A stretch of DNA of 9,536 nucleotides, taken from assembly GCA_046726955.1 (NCBI GenBank), contig JBKPBQ010000030.1, forward strand, positions 1 through 9,536. Direction: 5' to 3'. Positions 1-7,082 of this stretch are shown here, piece by piece. Made by a program: the position numbers and the translations under genes. Source of the DNA: CAVPGH01 sp046726955 (GTDB taxonomy: Bacteria; Acidobacteriota; Vicinamibacteria; Fen-336). The stretch's first letter is position 1. Each line of letters opens with the position of its first letter. The notes beneath the pieces were generated by a model. It was not told the DNA's origin. It did no database searches and saw only the letters and a list, made by a program, of their open reading frames with translations.

Positions 1-191
1 GGTGAAGGATGTTCGTACAGTACGTGAACATCGACGATGCCGCATAACGAGGGTAAAGGTGACGGGCGTGCACCCTCGCCGAGGTGCGCGATGAGTGGGG
101 CTTCGACGCGCCGCGACCGACGGAGCAGGTCGTCGAGTCCGGAAAGAACCTCGTCGTCGGTGAGTGATTCGAGCGATCGTGTGAGTGACAT
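1..191 (-). pseudogene. N-terminal part of a DUF222/HNH endonuclease-like gene, frameshifted, running off the left edge
   Basis: Reading from the ATG at 191, the minus strand encodes MSLTRSLESLTDDEVLSGLD, followed by DLLRRSRRVEAPLIAHLGE. This is the characteristic start of the HNH-endonuclease family with an N-terminal DUF222-like region (helical, 'LSDDELL..L..L..RSRR.EA.L..HLGE'). After the GAG codon at 77-75 the similarity jumps to another frame, which reads VHARHLYPRYAASSMFTYCT and then NILH to the edge; this is the expected continuation (LY....SMF.YCT..L). One extra G in the GGG run at 75-73 explains the switch: deleting it restores a continuous family-like protein. The catalytic HNH motif would lie beyond the window. 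No ribosome binding site is clear. It could be a decayed gene or a sequencing/assembly error. Family recognition is from memory of the pattern, without a search. Confidence 0.68.
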
Positions 192-430
192 GAAACGACG
201 GTAACGCCGCATGTGGACACAATGGGTCCGCGCCTAACGAACGTTCGATATCTTTCGTCATGCAGGGACCAGATCCCGAGGGTCCGATGAGCGCTGTCGG
301 ACCTCGCCCGGAATGGGTAGGAGCGTAACGTCGAGACGATTCACGAAGGCTCCGGGAGGTCGCGCGTCGGTACCCCGGAGTGTCGGCAAGCCGCGCGGCG
401 TGGTGACGTGATCCCCCTAGACTGGCGGCC
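192..430. other. Gene-free stretch with several hairpins
   Basis: No coding frame here looks real. It lies between the start of the HNH-like gene and the stop of the ADOP permease, so it should contain the promoter of the former and the 3' end of the latter transcript. I see a 10-bp palindrome CGAACGTTCG (238-247), a hairpin at 281-303 (separate entry), a 7-bp inverted repeat CTCCGGG/CCCGGAG at 350-356 and 374-380 with a 17-nt loop, and the palindrome GCCGCGCGGC (390-399). None is followed by a T-run on either strand, so no classical intrinsic terminator is present. Confidence 0.6.
281..303. repeat. Perfect 7-bp inverted repeat (hairpin) with a competing upstream stem
   Basis: GGTCCGA (281-287) and TCGGACC (297-303) are exact reverse complements separated by a 9-nt loop. 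GGACC at 266-270 can pair instead with GGTCC at 281-285, so two mutually exclusive stems are possible. There is no adjacent T-tract. It may be a transcript-end structure for the permease gene or a protein-binding dyad; the function is unknown. Confidence 0.4.
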
Positions 431-3109
431 TCACGCCTCCGCGAGCGTGCGCGCCGGGTCCACCTGCGACGCGCGGCGCGCGGGGAGGAGGCAGGCGACG
501 ACGGCGAACGACAGCAGGGCCACGCTCACCACGCCGAGAGTGAGCGCGTCCACCGGGCTCACGCCGAAGAGCACGGCCTGCAGCGCGCGACCGGCGGCGA
601 ACGCCCCCGCGATCCCCGCGGCGAGCCCGAAGACGACGGGCCGCAGCGCCTGCCGCAGCACCAGGCCGACGACATCCCTGGGTTTGGCGCCGAGCGCCAG
701 GCGCACTGCGATCTCGCGCGTGCGCTGGCTGACGAAGAACGTCACGACGCCGTAGATGCCGACGCTCGCGAGCACCAGGCCCACGATCCCGAGCGCGCTC
801 AGGAGCGTCGCCCCGAAGCGCTCCTGGCTCATACGGCCCTTCCGCCGCTCCGCCATCGTCATGACGTCGTAGACGGGGACCGCCGCGTCCACGCTCCGCA
901 CGGCCTCGCGGACGAGCGGGGCGAGGCTCTCGGGCGCGTCCGGGCCGCGAACGACGAGGCCCATCGTGCGGGAGATCCAGTCCCAGGCTTCGGGCGGTAC
1001 CTGGTCGTAGGGCAGGTAGAACTGTGGCGGGGGCACCCCTCCTGGCGACGAGCGGCTCACGTTCGCGACGACGCCGACGACCTCCTTCCACGACGGCGTG
1101 TTGGGTCCGCCCTCTCCGGGCTCGCAGCAGGAGATGCGGCGCCCCACCGCGTTCTGACCGGGGAAGGCGACGCGCGCGAGCTCCTCGTTGATGACCATGA
1201 CCTTCGGCGCGCCGCGGCGGTCGGCCGCGGTCAGGTAGCGTCCGGCGCGCAGCGGGATCCGCATCGTCTCGAAGTAGCCAGGGCTGACGACCTGGAGGTC
1301 CGTCGAGATCACGCTCTTGAGCGGATTCTGCGGATCGACGGCGCGACCCTCGGGGATGAGGCCGTTCGTTCCCGCGCCTGGCGTGAGCGGCAGCTTGGAG
1401 ACGAAACCGGCTTCGACGGAGGGCCGGGCGCGCAACCGATCGAGCACGTCGTCGAAGGCACGCGCGATGCGCTCGTGCTCCGCGTAGCCTTCCCGCGGGA
1501 AGGACACGCGCGCAGTCAGCAGTCCTTCCGCGTCGAACCCGACGGGGGCGCGCATGAGGTTCACGCCGGTGCGCACGAGGAGGCCGGCGCCCGCGAGCAG
1601 CGTGATGGCGAGCGCGACCTCCGCGCCGACGAGGAGCCGGCGCAGGCCGTCGCGGCCGCTGCTCGTCACCGTGCGAGAGCCTTCGCCGAGCCCGGGACGG
1701 AGGTCCACCCGCGCGGCGTGCAGCGCGGGGGCCAGGCCGAAGAGGATGCTCGAGACGAGCCCCGCCGCCATCGCGAACACGAGGACGCCCACGTCGATGC
1801 GGGCCGTCTCCAGCCGCGGGACGTCGGCGGGGGCGGTCGCAAGGAGAAGCCGGCGGCCGAGCTCGGCGACGACGAGGCCGGTGCTGGCGGCGAGCGTGCC
1901 CAGGAGGACGCTCTCGGTGAGGAGCTGGCGGACGATGCGGGCCCGTCCCGCCCCCATCGCCGCCCGGATCGCGAGCTCGCGCTCCCGCGCCGCCCCCCGG
2001 CCGAGGAGGAGGTTCGCGACGTTGGCGCAGGCGATCAGGAGCACGAGCCCCACCGCGCCCAGCAGGACGGCCAAGCGCTGGCGGTAGTCGCCGACGACCT
2101 CGTCGATCAGCGGCGACGCCACGACGCCGCGGTCCGGGTTGTCGCGCGGGTGGTCGCGCACGAGGTCTTGCACCACCGTCTCGAGATCGGCCTGGGCCTG
2201 GGGCAGCGTGAAACCTGGCCGCAACCGGCCGTAGAGCGAGAGATAGTGCTCGTCGTACATCGCGCGCCGCTCCGGCGTGAAGGCGATCGGCACCCAGAGC
2301 TGCTCGCCCGAGGAGACAGCGTCGAGCGCCTCCGGCATCACCCCGATCACCTCGCGGGGGATCCCGGAAATGCGGAGCGAGCGGCCCACGATCTGCGGGT
2401 CGGAGCCGAACCGGCGGGCGAAGAGGCGATGGCTCAGGACGACCACGCGGTCGTTCCCGGGCGTGTCCTCCTCGGCGGAGAACGTCCGGCCGAGCGCAGG
2501 CTGAAGGCCGAGGAGCGGGAGGTAGTCGAACGTCGCGGAGGCGCCGAGGACGCGCTCGGGAACGTCGCCGTCCGCGAGGTTGAACGGGCGGAAATCGACC
2601 GCGGCCAGCGCCTCGTAGGAGCGCTGCCGCTCGCGGATGTAGAGGTAGTTCCCCGCCGATGTGCCTCCGGGCGTGCCCCGCCAGGTCGTGGCCACGGAGT
2701 GGAGGCGCCCCGCGTCGGGATAGGGAAGGGGCTGCAGCACGACCGCGCGGAGCACGCTGTAGATCGCGGTCGTCGCGCCGATGCCGAGAGCCAGCGTCAG
2801 CACCGTCACCGCCGTGAAGCCGGGAGCGCGGGTGATCTGCCGACCGGCGAACGCGAGGTCCTGCGCGACCTCGGACCACCACTCCCGTCGCCTCTCCCGC
2901 GAATCGCGCTCGCGCGCGATCCTCCGGCACTCGCGCCGCGTCTGCTCGAGATCCGAGAAGCGGCGCTCCGCGGCCCGGCGGGCGGCGGCCGCATCCATAC
3001 CGCGCTCCGTCAGCTCCCGGGCGCGCATGTCGAGGTGGAACTCCAGCTCGTCGTCGACCTCGCGCTCGACGGGCGGCCGGAGGAGGCGGGAGAGGCGCTC
3101 GAAGGCCAT
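431..3109 (-). CDS. ADOP-type ABC transporter permease (MacB/FtsX family)
   Basis: 892-aa inner-membrane protein of the 'acidobacterial duplicated orphan permease' type, related to the MacB/FtsX permeases that work with an ATPase on substrates at the periplasmic face. Residues 1-75 form a cytosolic permease prefix domain (E-L-E-F-H-L near 21-26, arginine-rich helix after it). The first transmembrane segment is at about 98-122, followed by a large MacB-like periplasmic domain (about 123-340). FtsX module 1 follows with segments near 346-369, 398-416, 440-462 and 495-515; the cytoplasmic loop has ERELAIRAAMGAGRARIVRQ. A second periplasmic domain (about 525-760) precedes module 2 with segments near 766-793, 822-842 and 855-876; its loop has TREIAVRLALGAKPRDV. 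The C-terminus LPARRASQVDPARTLAEA is typical. The ATG is 13 bp after the PadR stop and preceded by TTGGAGCC. No ATPase gene is in the window, so the substrate and energising partner are unknown. Confidence 0.93.
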   Translation of the reverse strand: MAFERLSRLLRPPVEREVDDELEFHLDMRARELTERGMDAAAARRAAERRFSDLEQTRRECRRIARERDSRERRREWWSEVAQDLAFAGRQITRAPGFTAVTVLTLALGIGATTAIYSVLRAVVLQPLPYPDAGRLHSVATTWRGTPGGTSAGNYLYIRERQRSYEALAAVDFRPFNLADGDVPERVLGASATFDYLPLLGLQPALGRTFSAEEDTPGNDRVVVLSHRLFARRFGSDPQIVGRSLRISGIPREVIGVMPEALDAVSSGEQLWVPIAFTPERRAMYDEHYLSLYGRLRPGFTLPQAQADLETVVQDLVRDHPRDNPDRGVVASPLIDEVVGDYRQRLAVLLGAVGLVLLIACANVANLLLGRGAARERELAIRAAMGAGRARIVRQLLTESVLLGTLAASTGLVVAELGRRLLLATAPADVPRLETARIDVGVLVFAMAAGLVSSILFGLAPALHAARVDLRPGLGEGSRTVTSSGRDGLRRLLVGAEVALAITLLAGAGLLVRTGVNLMRAPVGFDAEGLLTARVSFPREGYAEHERIARAFDDVLDRLRARPSVEAGFVSKLPLTPGAGTNGLIPEGRAVDPQNPLKSVISTDLQVVSPGYFETMRIPLRAGRYLTAADRRGAPKVMVINEELARVAFPGQNAVGRRISCCEPGEGGPNTPSWKEVVGVVANVSRSSPGGVPPPQFYLPYDQVPPEAWDWISRTMGLVVRGPDAPESLAPLVREAVRSVDAAVPVYDVMTMAERRKGRMSQERFGATLLSALGIVGLVLASVGIYGVVTFFVSQRTREIAVRLALGAKPRDVVGLVLRQALRPVVFGLAAGIAGAFAAGRALQAVLFGVSPVDALTLGVVSVALLSFAVVACLLPARRASQVDPARTLAEA

Positions 3110-3122
3110 GGCTCCAAGCTCC

Positions 3123-3449
3123 TCAGGCCGGCAAGAGCACGCGCGAGACCGCGGCCGAGAACTCCGCCCAGGCCTTCGTCTCGCGCGCGAGCTGCGCGCG
3201 GCCTTCCTTCGTGAGACGGTAGAACTTGGCGCGGCGTCCCGTTTCGCTGGGACCCCAGGAGGCTTCGACCAGCCTCCGCCGCTCGAGCCGGTAGAGGGCC
3301 GGGTAGAGCGAGCCCTCCTCGATCGTCACCGCCCCGTCGGTCGCGTCTTCCAGGTAACGGGCGATGCCGTAGCCGTGTCGAGGCCCGCCGGCCAGCGTCT
3401 TGAGGACGAGGGCGTCCAGCGTGCCGTGGAGGAGCGTCGTCTCGGTCAC
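3123..3449 (-). CDS. PadR-family transcriptional regulator (paired with the ADOP permease)
   Basis: 108-aa winged-helix repressor, the usual length for a short (PadR-s2-like) member. Residues 11-80 form the DNA-binding domain: helices LDALVLKTLA (11-20), HGYGIARYLED (25-35), then the recognition part EEGSLYPALYRLERRRLVEA (44-63) and the wing with GRRAKFYRLTKEG (71-83). The remaining short helix would dimerise. The GTG start at 3449 is supported by AAGGAGGT ending 3 nt upstream. It is the first gene of a two-gene operon with the permease (13-bp gap), the standard arrangement in which PadR represses itself and the neighbouring permease. A palindrome at the predicted transcription start fits autoregulation. 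No ligand can be read from the sequence. Confidence 0.93.
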   Translation of the reverse strand: MTETTLLHGTLDALVLKTLAGGPRHGYGIARYLEDATDGAVTIEEGSLYPALYRLERRRLVEASWGPSETGRRAKFYRLTKEGRAQLARETKAWAEFSAAVSRVLLPA

Positions 3450-3452
3450 GAG

Positions 3453-3460
3453 ACCTCCTT
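3453..3460 (-). promoter_or_regulatory. Strong Shine-Dalgarno of the first padR gene
   Basis: The minus strand reads AAGGAGGT, close to the full anti-Shine-Dalgarno complement, with CTC before the GTG at 3449. It fixes the non-ATG start. It is the best ribosome binding site in the window and contrasts with genes lacking one. Confidence 0.8.
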
Positions 3461-3461
3461 G

Positions 3462-3476
3462 CCTAGATTATCTAGG
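3462..3476. promoter_or_regulatory. Palindromic operator candidate for the first PadR
   Basis: CCTAGAT-T-ATCTAGG is a perfect 7-1-7 inverted repeat. It lies just downstream of the predicted -10 box (3483-3478), covering the expected transcription start near 3471, and a few bases upstream of the ribosome binding site. That position would let a dimeric PadR block transcription of its own operon. It also contains GATAAT on the minus strand, a possible alternative -10. Assignment to this PadR is inference from position and symmetry. Confidence 0.6.
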
Positions 3477-3477
3477 T

Positions 3478-3506
3478 AACGTAGGAGCGGCCCGCCGGGT
3501 TGTCAA
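3478..3506 (-). promoter_or_regulatory. Sigma-70-type promoter of the padR-ADOP operon
   Basis: On the minus strand a perfect -35 TTGACA (3506-3501) is followed by exactly 17 bp and TACGTT (3483-3478), which keeps the key T, A and final T of the -10 consensus. The start would fall near 3471, inside the palindrome. The promoter sits in the 89-bp gap downstream of the thioredoxin/TPR gene, so the padR operon probably has its own transcription start. Confidence 0.6.
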
Positions 3507-3538
3507 GAAAAGGAAGGAAAGAGACGGGGGGAGCCGGC

Positions 3539-4366
3539 TTAACGCCGCTCGAGGGCGACGATCGTCTCCCGGGCCTTCTGGGCGAGGGGGTTCTGGGGAT
3601 AGAGGCGGAGGATCGTCTGCATCGTCCGCTGCGAATCCTCGATCTTCCCCCACGACGCGTACGTGCGGCCGAGCACGAAGAGGAGCTTGGGCTCGTCCTC
3701 TCCCGGCGGCCGCAGCGAGAGCGCTTCCTTCAGCAGCGTCTCCGCGTCGGCGAACTTCTTGTCGTACGTCTGGATGATGGCGAGGAGCATGCGTCCCTTG
3801 CGGCGCTGCTGAGGCGGCTCCTGCGCGTCGTTCTGGACCGCCTGGCGGAGGAAGTCGCGGCTCTCCTCGTAGAGCTCCTGCTCGTAGAGGTGGATGCCGA
3901 GCCCGAGGAGCGCCGCGGCGTCCTTTGGGTTGCGCTCGAGGGCAGCCTCGAACGCCGTGATGCGCTTGGCCGCCTCGCGCGCCTTGTCCATCGTGGTCGG
4001 GAACTGGCCGGGCCCCTGAAAGCCGTTGAGGCGGAGGACGAGGTGTCCGCCCGGGGAGAGGAAGGCGATCGTGGGGAGGTTCTGCACGTCGTAGCGCAGC
4101 GCGACCTGCTCCTCGCGCTTGCCCGCTTCGGTGTTGACCTTGACGGGAACGAAGTCCTCTGCCCGCGCCACTACTGCGGGATCCGCGTACGTCGTCTTCT
4201 CGAGCTGATGGCACCAGAAGCACCATTCCGCCCAGAAGTCCACGAAGATCGGCTTCTGGCTGGCGCGCGCCTTCTTCAGGGCCTCGTCGAAGTTCTTCTC
4301 CCACTTGATGCCGCCGGCGGTTCCGCCGCCGACCAGGAGGGCCGAGAGGGCGAGCGACCCGAGCAT
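3539..4366 (-). CDS. Membrane-anchored or exported thioredoxin-fold protein with TPR repeats
   Basis: 275-aa protein from the ATG at 4366. Residues 1-19 (MLGSLALSALLVGGGTAGG) form a hydrophobic signal or anchor segment without a basic n-region. A DsbD-gamma/thioredoxin_7-like domain covers about 20-135, with active site W-C-F-W-C (Cys49, Cys52) and the cis-proline motif NLPT (Pro98). Three TPR-like helical pairs follow at about 139-180, 190-222 and 226-262, which suggests partner binding. The role is probably thiol-disulfide exchange at the cell envelope; the substrate is unknown. It is the last gene of the argS operon and its start overlaps the upstream stop in GTGATG: GTG at 4369 would give a 4-bp overlap, ATG a 1-bp overlap. 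No Shine-Dalgarno is clear, so translational coupling is likely. The longer frame back to 4450 would lie inside the upstream gene and bury the hydrophobic segment, so I reject it. Confidence 0.87.
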   Translation of the reverse strand: MLGSLALSALLVGGGTAGGIKWEKNFDEALKKARASQKPIFVDFWAEWCFWCHQLEKTTYADPAVVARAEDFVPVKVNTEAGKREEQVALRYDVQNLPTIAFLSPGGHLVLRLNGFQGPGQFPTTMDKAREAAKRITAFEAALERNPKDAAALLGLGIHLYEQELYEESRDFLRQAVQNDAQEPPQQRRKGRMLLAIIQTYDKKFADAETLLKEALSLRPPGEDEPKLLFVLGRTYASWGKIEDSQRTMQTILRLYPQNPLAQKARETIVALERR

Positions 4367-5076
4367 CACCGTTCGCGGGCCGCGGCGCTTACGGCGCGGA
4401 AGAGGGGCTGGAAGCCGTCGGCCTGGTTCCAGAACGACTCCGGGTGCCACTGCACGCCGACGACGAAGTGGCGGCTCGGCATCTCGACGGCTTCGACGAG
4501 ACCGTCCCCGGACGAGCGCGCCGAGACGACGAGGCCGTCGCCCAGCGCCCCAATCGCCTGGTGGTGGAAGCTGTTCACCGAGACTGTCCCCCGGCCGAGG
4601 ATCTCGCGGAGCCGCGTCCCCTCGACGATTTCGATCAGGTGCGCCCTCTCCCAGCGCTCCCGCCGGGGGTCGTGCTCCACCCCCCCTGTGACTTCAGACG
4701 GGATGTCCTGGATGAGGGTTCCCCCTGTGGCAACGTTTAACACCTGATGGCCCCGACAGATAGCGAGGATCGGGAGGTCGCGGCGGAGGGCTTCCCGAGT
4801 CAGCGCGAGCTCGAAGTCGTCCCGCTCGCGGACGACCCGGCCCAGCTTCGGGTGGGGTCTTGCGCCGAAAAGAGAGGGATCGACGTCCGATCCGCCCGAC
4901 AGGACCAGGGCTTGGAGGCGGTCGAGGAGGGCCGGCGCGTCCTCGGGGCGGCCAGGGGCCAGAACGAAGGGCAGGCCCCCTCCGTCCTCGACGGACCGCA
5001 CGTACTCCTGTCTCAGAACGTAAACGCCGGCCCGCCGGTCGTCGTAGCTCGTCGTGATCCCGACGGCCGGCCGCAT
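4366..5076 (-). CDS. Gamma-glutamyl-gamma-aminobutyrate hydrolase-like protein (class I glutamine amidotransferase, peptidase C26)
   Basis: 236-aa soluble protein with a complete class I glutamine amidotransferase fold of the PuuD/peptidase C26 type. From the ATG: RPAVGITTSY at the N-terminus, VLSGGSDVDPSLFG (about 58-71), the nucleophile elbow AICRGHQ with Cys107, NVATGGTLIQDIP (about 114-126), SVNSFHHQAI (about 166-175), and GVQWHPE with His211 and Glu213 completing the triad. Family members hydrolyse gamma-glutamyl bonds, in PuuD releasing GABA from gamma-glutamyl-GABA, but no other putrescine gene is present, so that substrate is not established. The start overlaps the argS stop in GTGATG; GTG at 5079 (237 aa) is equally possible. 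It is the middle gene of a coupled operon with argS and a thiol-redox gene; the functional link is not obvious. Confidence 0.88.
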   Translation of the reverse strand: MRPAVGITTSYDDRRAGVYVLRQEYVRSVEDGGGLPFVLAPGRPEDAPALLDRLQALVLSGGSDVDPSLFGARPHPKLGRVVRERDDFELALTREALRRDLPILAICRGHQVLNVATGGTLIQDIPSEVTGGVEHDPRRERWERAHLIEIVEGTRLREILGRGTVSVNSFHHQAIGALGDGLVVSARSSGDGLVEAVEMPSRHFVVGVQWHPESFWNQADGFQPLFRAVSAAARER

Positions 5077-7022
5077 CACATCCGCTCGGGGACGGGGATG
5101 CCCAGGACGTCCAGCAGGGCTTCCATCTGCCGGACGAAGGCGCTCACGAGGAGGGTCCGGAACGCGCGCAGGTCGTCCGTCTCCGCGTAGAGGACCGAGT
5201 AGCTCGGCTTCTGGTAGTAGGAGTGGAAGGCCTGGGCCACCGCGAAGACGTGCTTGGCGAGGAGGGCGACGTCCTCGGCGCGGATCGACTGCTCGGCCAC
5301 CTCGTCGCTGCGGCTCATCAGGAGGAGGAGCGACCAGGCTTCGTCGCCTTCCTCGCCCTCCAGGAGCGCCGCCAGGTCGAGCGTCTCGGCGCGGGCGAGG
5401 AGTTCGGCCACGCGGTGCCCTTCCGCTTCCAGCTTCGCGAAGATGTTGCGCGCGCGGACGACCGCGTTCTGGATGTAGGGGCCGGTCTCGCCCACGAAAG
5501 CGAGCGCTTCCTCCATGTCGAACGTGATGATGCGCGTGCGGCCGAACTTCAGGAGGAAGTAGCGCAGCGCGCCCGTGGCCACGGCCTCGGCCGTCTTCTC
5601 GCGGGCCGCGGGGTCGCGCTCGGGATCGCGCGCGTCCACCTCGGCGCGCGCCTTGGCGATGAGCGCGTCCACGAGGTCGTCGGCTTTCACGCCGAGACCC
5701 TTGCGTCCCGAGACCTTCACTGCCGCCGCCTCTTCGGCGACGTCGTAGCCGAGGGCGCGGGCAGTGGCGGGGGAGAGCACGACCTTCTCGTAGGCGAGGT
5801 GATGGCTGCCCTCCGCCTCCTTCTCGTAGCCGAGCGCCTTCACGCCGGCCTTGACCACGCGCTGCGGGTACGACTGGCCGACGTCGATCACGTTGTACAC
5901 GTTCCCCGCGTGCCCGAACGAAGGCGCGCCCTCCTCGCCGAGTCCGCTCGTGGTGGACCAGGTGACGTGGCCGTCCGGGTACGTCTTGTGCCGGCGGTAG
6001 CGGAAGTCGCGGTCGAGCCGTCCCAGCTTCCAGAGCTGGTACGCGATGTCCTTGCCGGTGTAGGTCACGGTTCCGTTCGAGCGAACGATGATCTTGTCCT
6101 CGTCCGTGCCCTCCGCTCCGTCCATCGACAGCACCCAGCAGCCCGAGTTCTTGCCCTCGGTCTCCCGGCGGATCGCCCCCGACTCCTTGAGCCGCTCGAA
6201 CGCGCGCTCCCAGAAGTGCAGGCGCAGCACGTCGCTCTCGTGGGCGAGCAGGTCGTAGCGGATCCCGAGCCGCTCCATGGTCGCGAGGTGGCAGTCCACG
6301 ATGCGCGCCGCGACGGCGGCGGCGAGCTGCGCCGTCTCATTGCCGCCCGCCTCGATCGCGTGCAGCGTCTCCGCCTGGAGGGCCTTGTTCTTCGGGTCGG
6401 CCGCGTAGAAGTCGCCGACGCGCGCGTAGAGGTCCCAGCAGTAGTAGTCGAACTTGCCGGAGATCGCCATGACCTCCGCCGGCGCCTTCTTCTCGAGGTG
6501 CAGGAATCCCACGACCACGTCCGCGACCTGCACGCCCGTGTCGTCGATGTAGTTCTGGACGCCCACGTCGCGCCCGCGGTCCTTGAGGATCCGCACGAAG
6601 GTGTCGCCGAGCGTCGAGTTCCGCAGGTGGCCGATGTGGGCCGCCTTGTTCGGGTTGATGCTCGTGTGCTCCACGATCACGTGCCCGGGCACGCGGGGGG
6701 CCGGCTGGTGGTCGCGGAGCGACCGGAAGAGCTCGCGGGCGAAGGCCGCGCGGTCGAGGAAGAGGTTGACGTAGCCGCCGCCGGCGACCTCGGTCTTGCG
6801 CACGGCGGGGGCGCCTTGAAGCTCGGCGGCGAGGCGCTCCGCGATCTCGCGGGGCTTGCGCCGCAGGCTCTTCGCGAGGTCGAAGGGCGCCGTGAGCGCC
6901 AGGTCGCCCATCTCCACGCGCGGCGGATACTGGAAGGCCACGGTGTCGAGGGGCAGGTCGAAGGCGGCCTTGACCGAGCTTCGCACCGACTCCGTCAACC
7001 GCGATTGCCACTCCAGGATCAT
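5076..7022 (-). CDS. argS: Arginine--tRNA ligase
   Basis: 648-aa class I aminoacyl-tRNA synthetase that charges tRNA-Arg in the cytosol. The N-terminal additional domain (1-105) ends in GGGYVNLFLD. The catalytic Rossmann core contains SINPNKAAHIGHLRNSTLGD (121-140; HIGH at 129-132), QNYIDDTGVQVAD (156-168) and the KMSKS-equivalent VSGRKGLGVKADDL (437-450). The anticodon-binding DALR domain follows, with TGPYIQNAVVRARNIF (513-528) and the C-terminus ALLDVLGIPVPERM. Length and motif order are normal. The open frame extends 69 codons upstream to 7229, but that part is antisense to the divergent gene and unlike ArgS, whereas MILEWQSRLTESV at 7022 is a typical start. GGAAGG abuts the ATG, too close for a good Shine-Dalgarno. 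It is the first gene of a three-gene coupled operon. Confidence 0.96.
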   Translation of the reverse strand: MILEWQSRLTESVRSSVKAAFDLPLDTVAFQYPPRVEMGDLALTAPFDLAKSLRRKPREIAERLAAELQGAPAVRKTEVAGGGYVNLFLDRAAFARELFRSLRDHQPAPRVPGHVIVEHTSINPNKAAHIGHLRNSTLGDTFVRILKDRGRDVGVQNYIDDTGVQVADVVVGFLHLEKKAPAEVMAISGKFDYYCWDLYARVGDFYAADPKNKALQAETLHAIEAGGNETAQLAAAVAARIVDCHLATMERLGIRYDLLAHESDVLRLHFWERAFERLKESGAIRRETEGKNSGCWVLSMDGAEGTDEDKIIVRSNGTVTYTGKDIAYQLWKLGRLDRDFRYRRHKTYPDGHVTWSTTSGLGEEGAPSFGHAGNVYNVIDVGQSYPQRVVKAGVKALGYEKEAEGSHHLAYEKVVLSPATARALGYDVAEEAAAVKVSGRKGLGVKADDLVDALIAKARAEVDARDPERDPAAREKTAEAVATGALRYFLLKFGRTRIITFDMEEALAFVGETGPYIQNAVVRARNIFAKLEAEGHRVAELLARAETLDLAALLEGEEGDEAWSLLLLMSRSDEVAEQSIRAEDVALLAKHVFAVAQAFHSYYQKPSYSVLYAETDDLRAFRTLLVSAFVRQMEALLDVLGIPVPERM

Positions 7023-7028
7023 CCTTCC

Positions 7029-7034
7029 ATCATA
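7029..7034 (-). promoter_or_regulatory. -10 element TATGAT immediately before argS (possible leaderless start)
   Basis: TATGAT matches five of six bases of the TATAAT consensus and lies exactly 6 nt upstream of the ATG at 7022. Transcription normally begins about 6-8 nt after a -10, so it would begin at or next to the start codon. No good -35 is visible 16-18 bp further upstream, where the sequence is G-rich. A conventional promoter further upstream cannot be excluded. Confidence 0.45.
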
Positions 7035-7070
7035 ACTGTTCCCGAAGAGGCCCTCCCGGCTGGGCTCTGG

Positions 7071-7076
7071 TAGCAT
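7071..7076 (+). promoter_or_regulatory. -10-like element TAGCAT immediately before the DsbD-alpha-like gene
   Basis: TAGCAT fits the TANNNT pattern of -10 boxes of leaderless genes and sits exactly 6 nt before the ATG at 7083, mirroring the argS arrangement on the other strand. The 6-nt gap contains GAAGG touching the ATG, too close for normal Shine-Dalgarno use. No convincing -35 lies upstream. Confidence 0.4.
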
Positions 7077-7082
7077 CGAAGG

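Noticed and set aside
417..2930. 837-aa minus-strand open frame overlapping the ADOP permease
   Set aside because: It is an Arg/Pro/Gly/Ala-rich shadow in a second frame of the high-GC permease gene, while the 892-aa frame has clear family motifs throughout.
1475..3214. 579-aa plus-strand open frame antisense to the permease
   Set aside because: Low-complexity charged composition with no domain signature; typical antisense shadow of a GC-rich gene.
3447..3506. Riboswitch upstream of the first padR
   Set aside because: The predicted transcript leader is too short to fold an aptamer; the palindrome is better explained as a protein operator.
4367..4450. Longer start of the thioredoxin/TPR protein
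   Set aside because: It would add an Arg/Pro-rich stretch inside the upstream gene and bury the hydrophobic export segment; GTG 4369 or ATG 4366 fits the overlap better.
5223..7073. 616-aa plus-strand open frame antisense to argS
   Set aside because: Composition rich in Val, Glu, Arg and Leu with no motif, fully opposite a complete argS.
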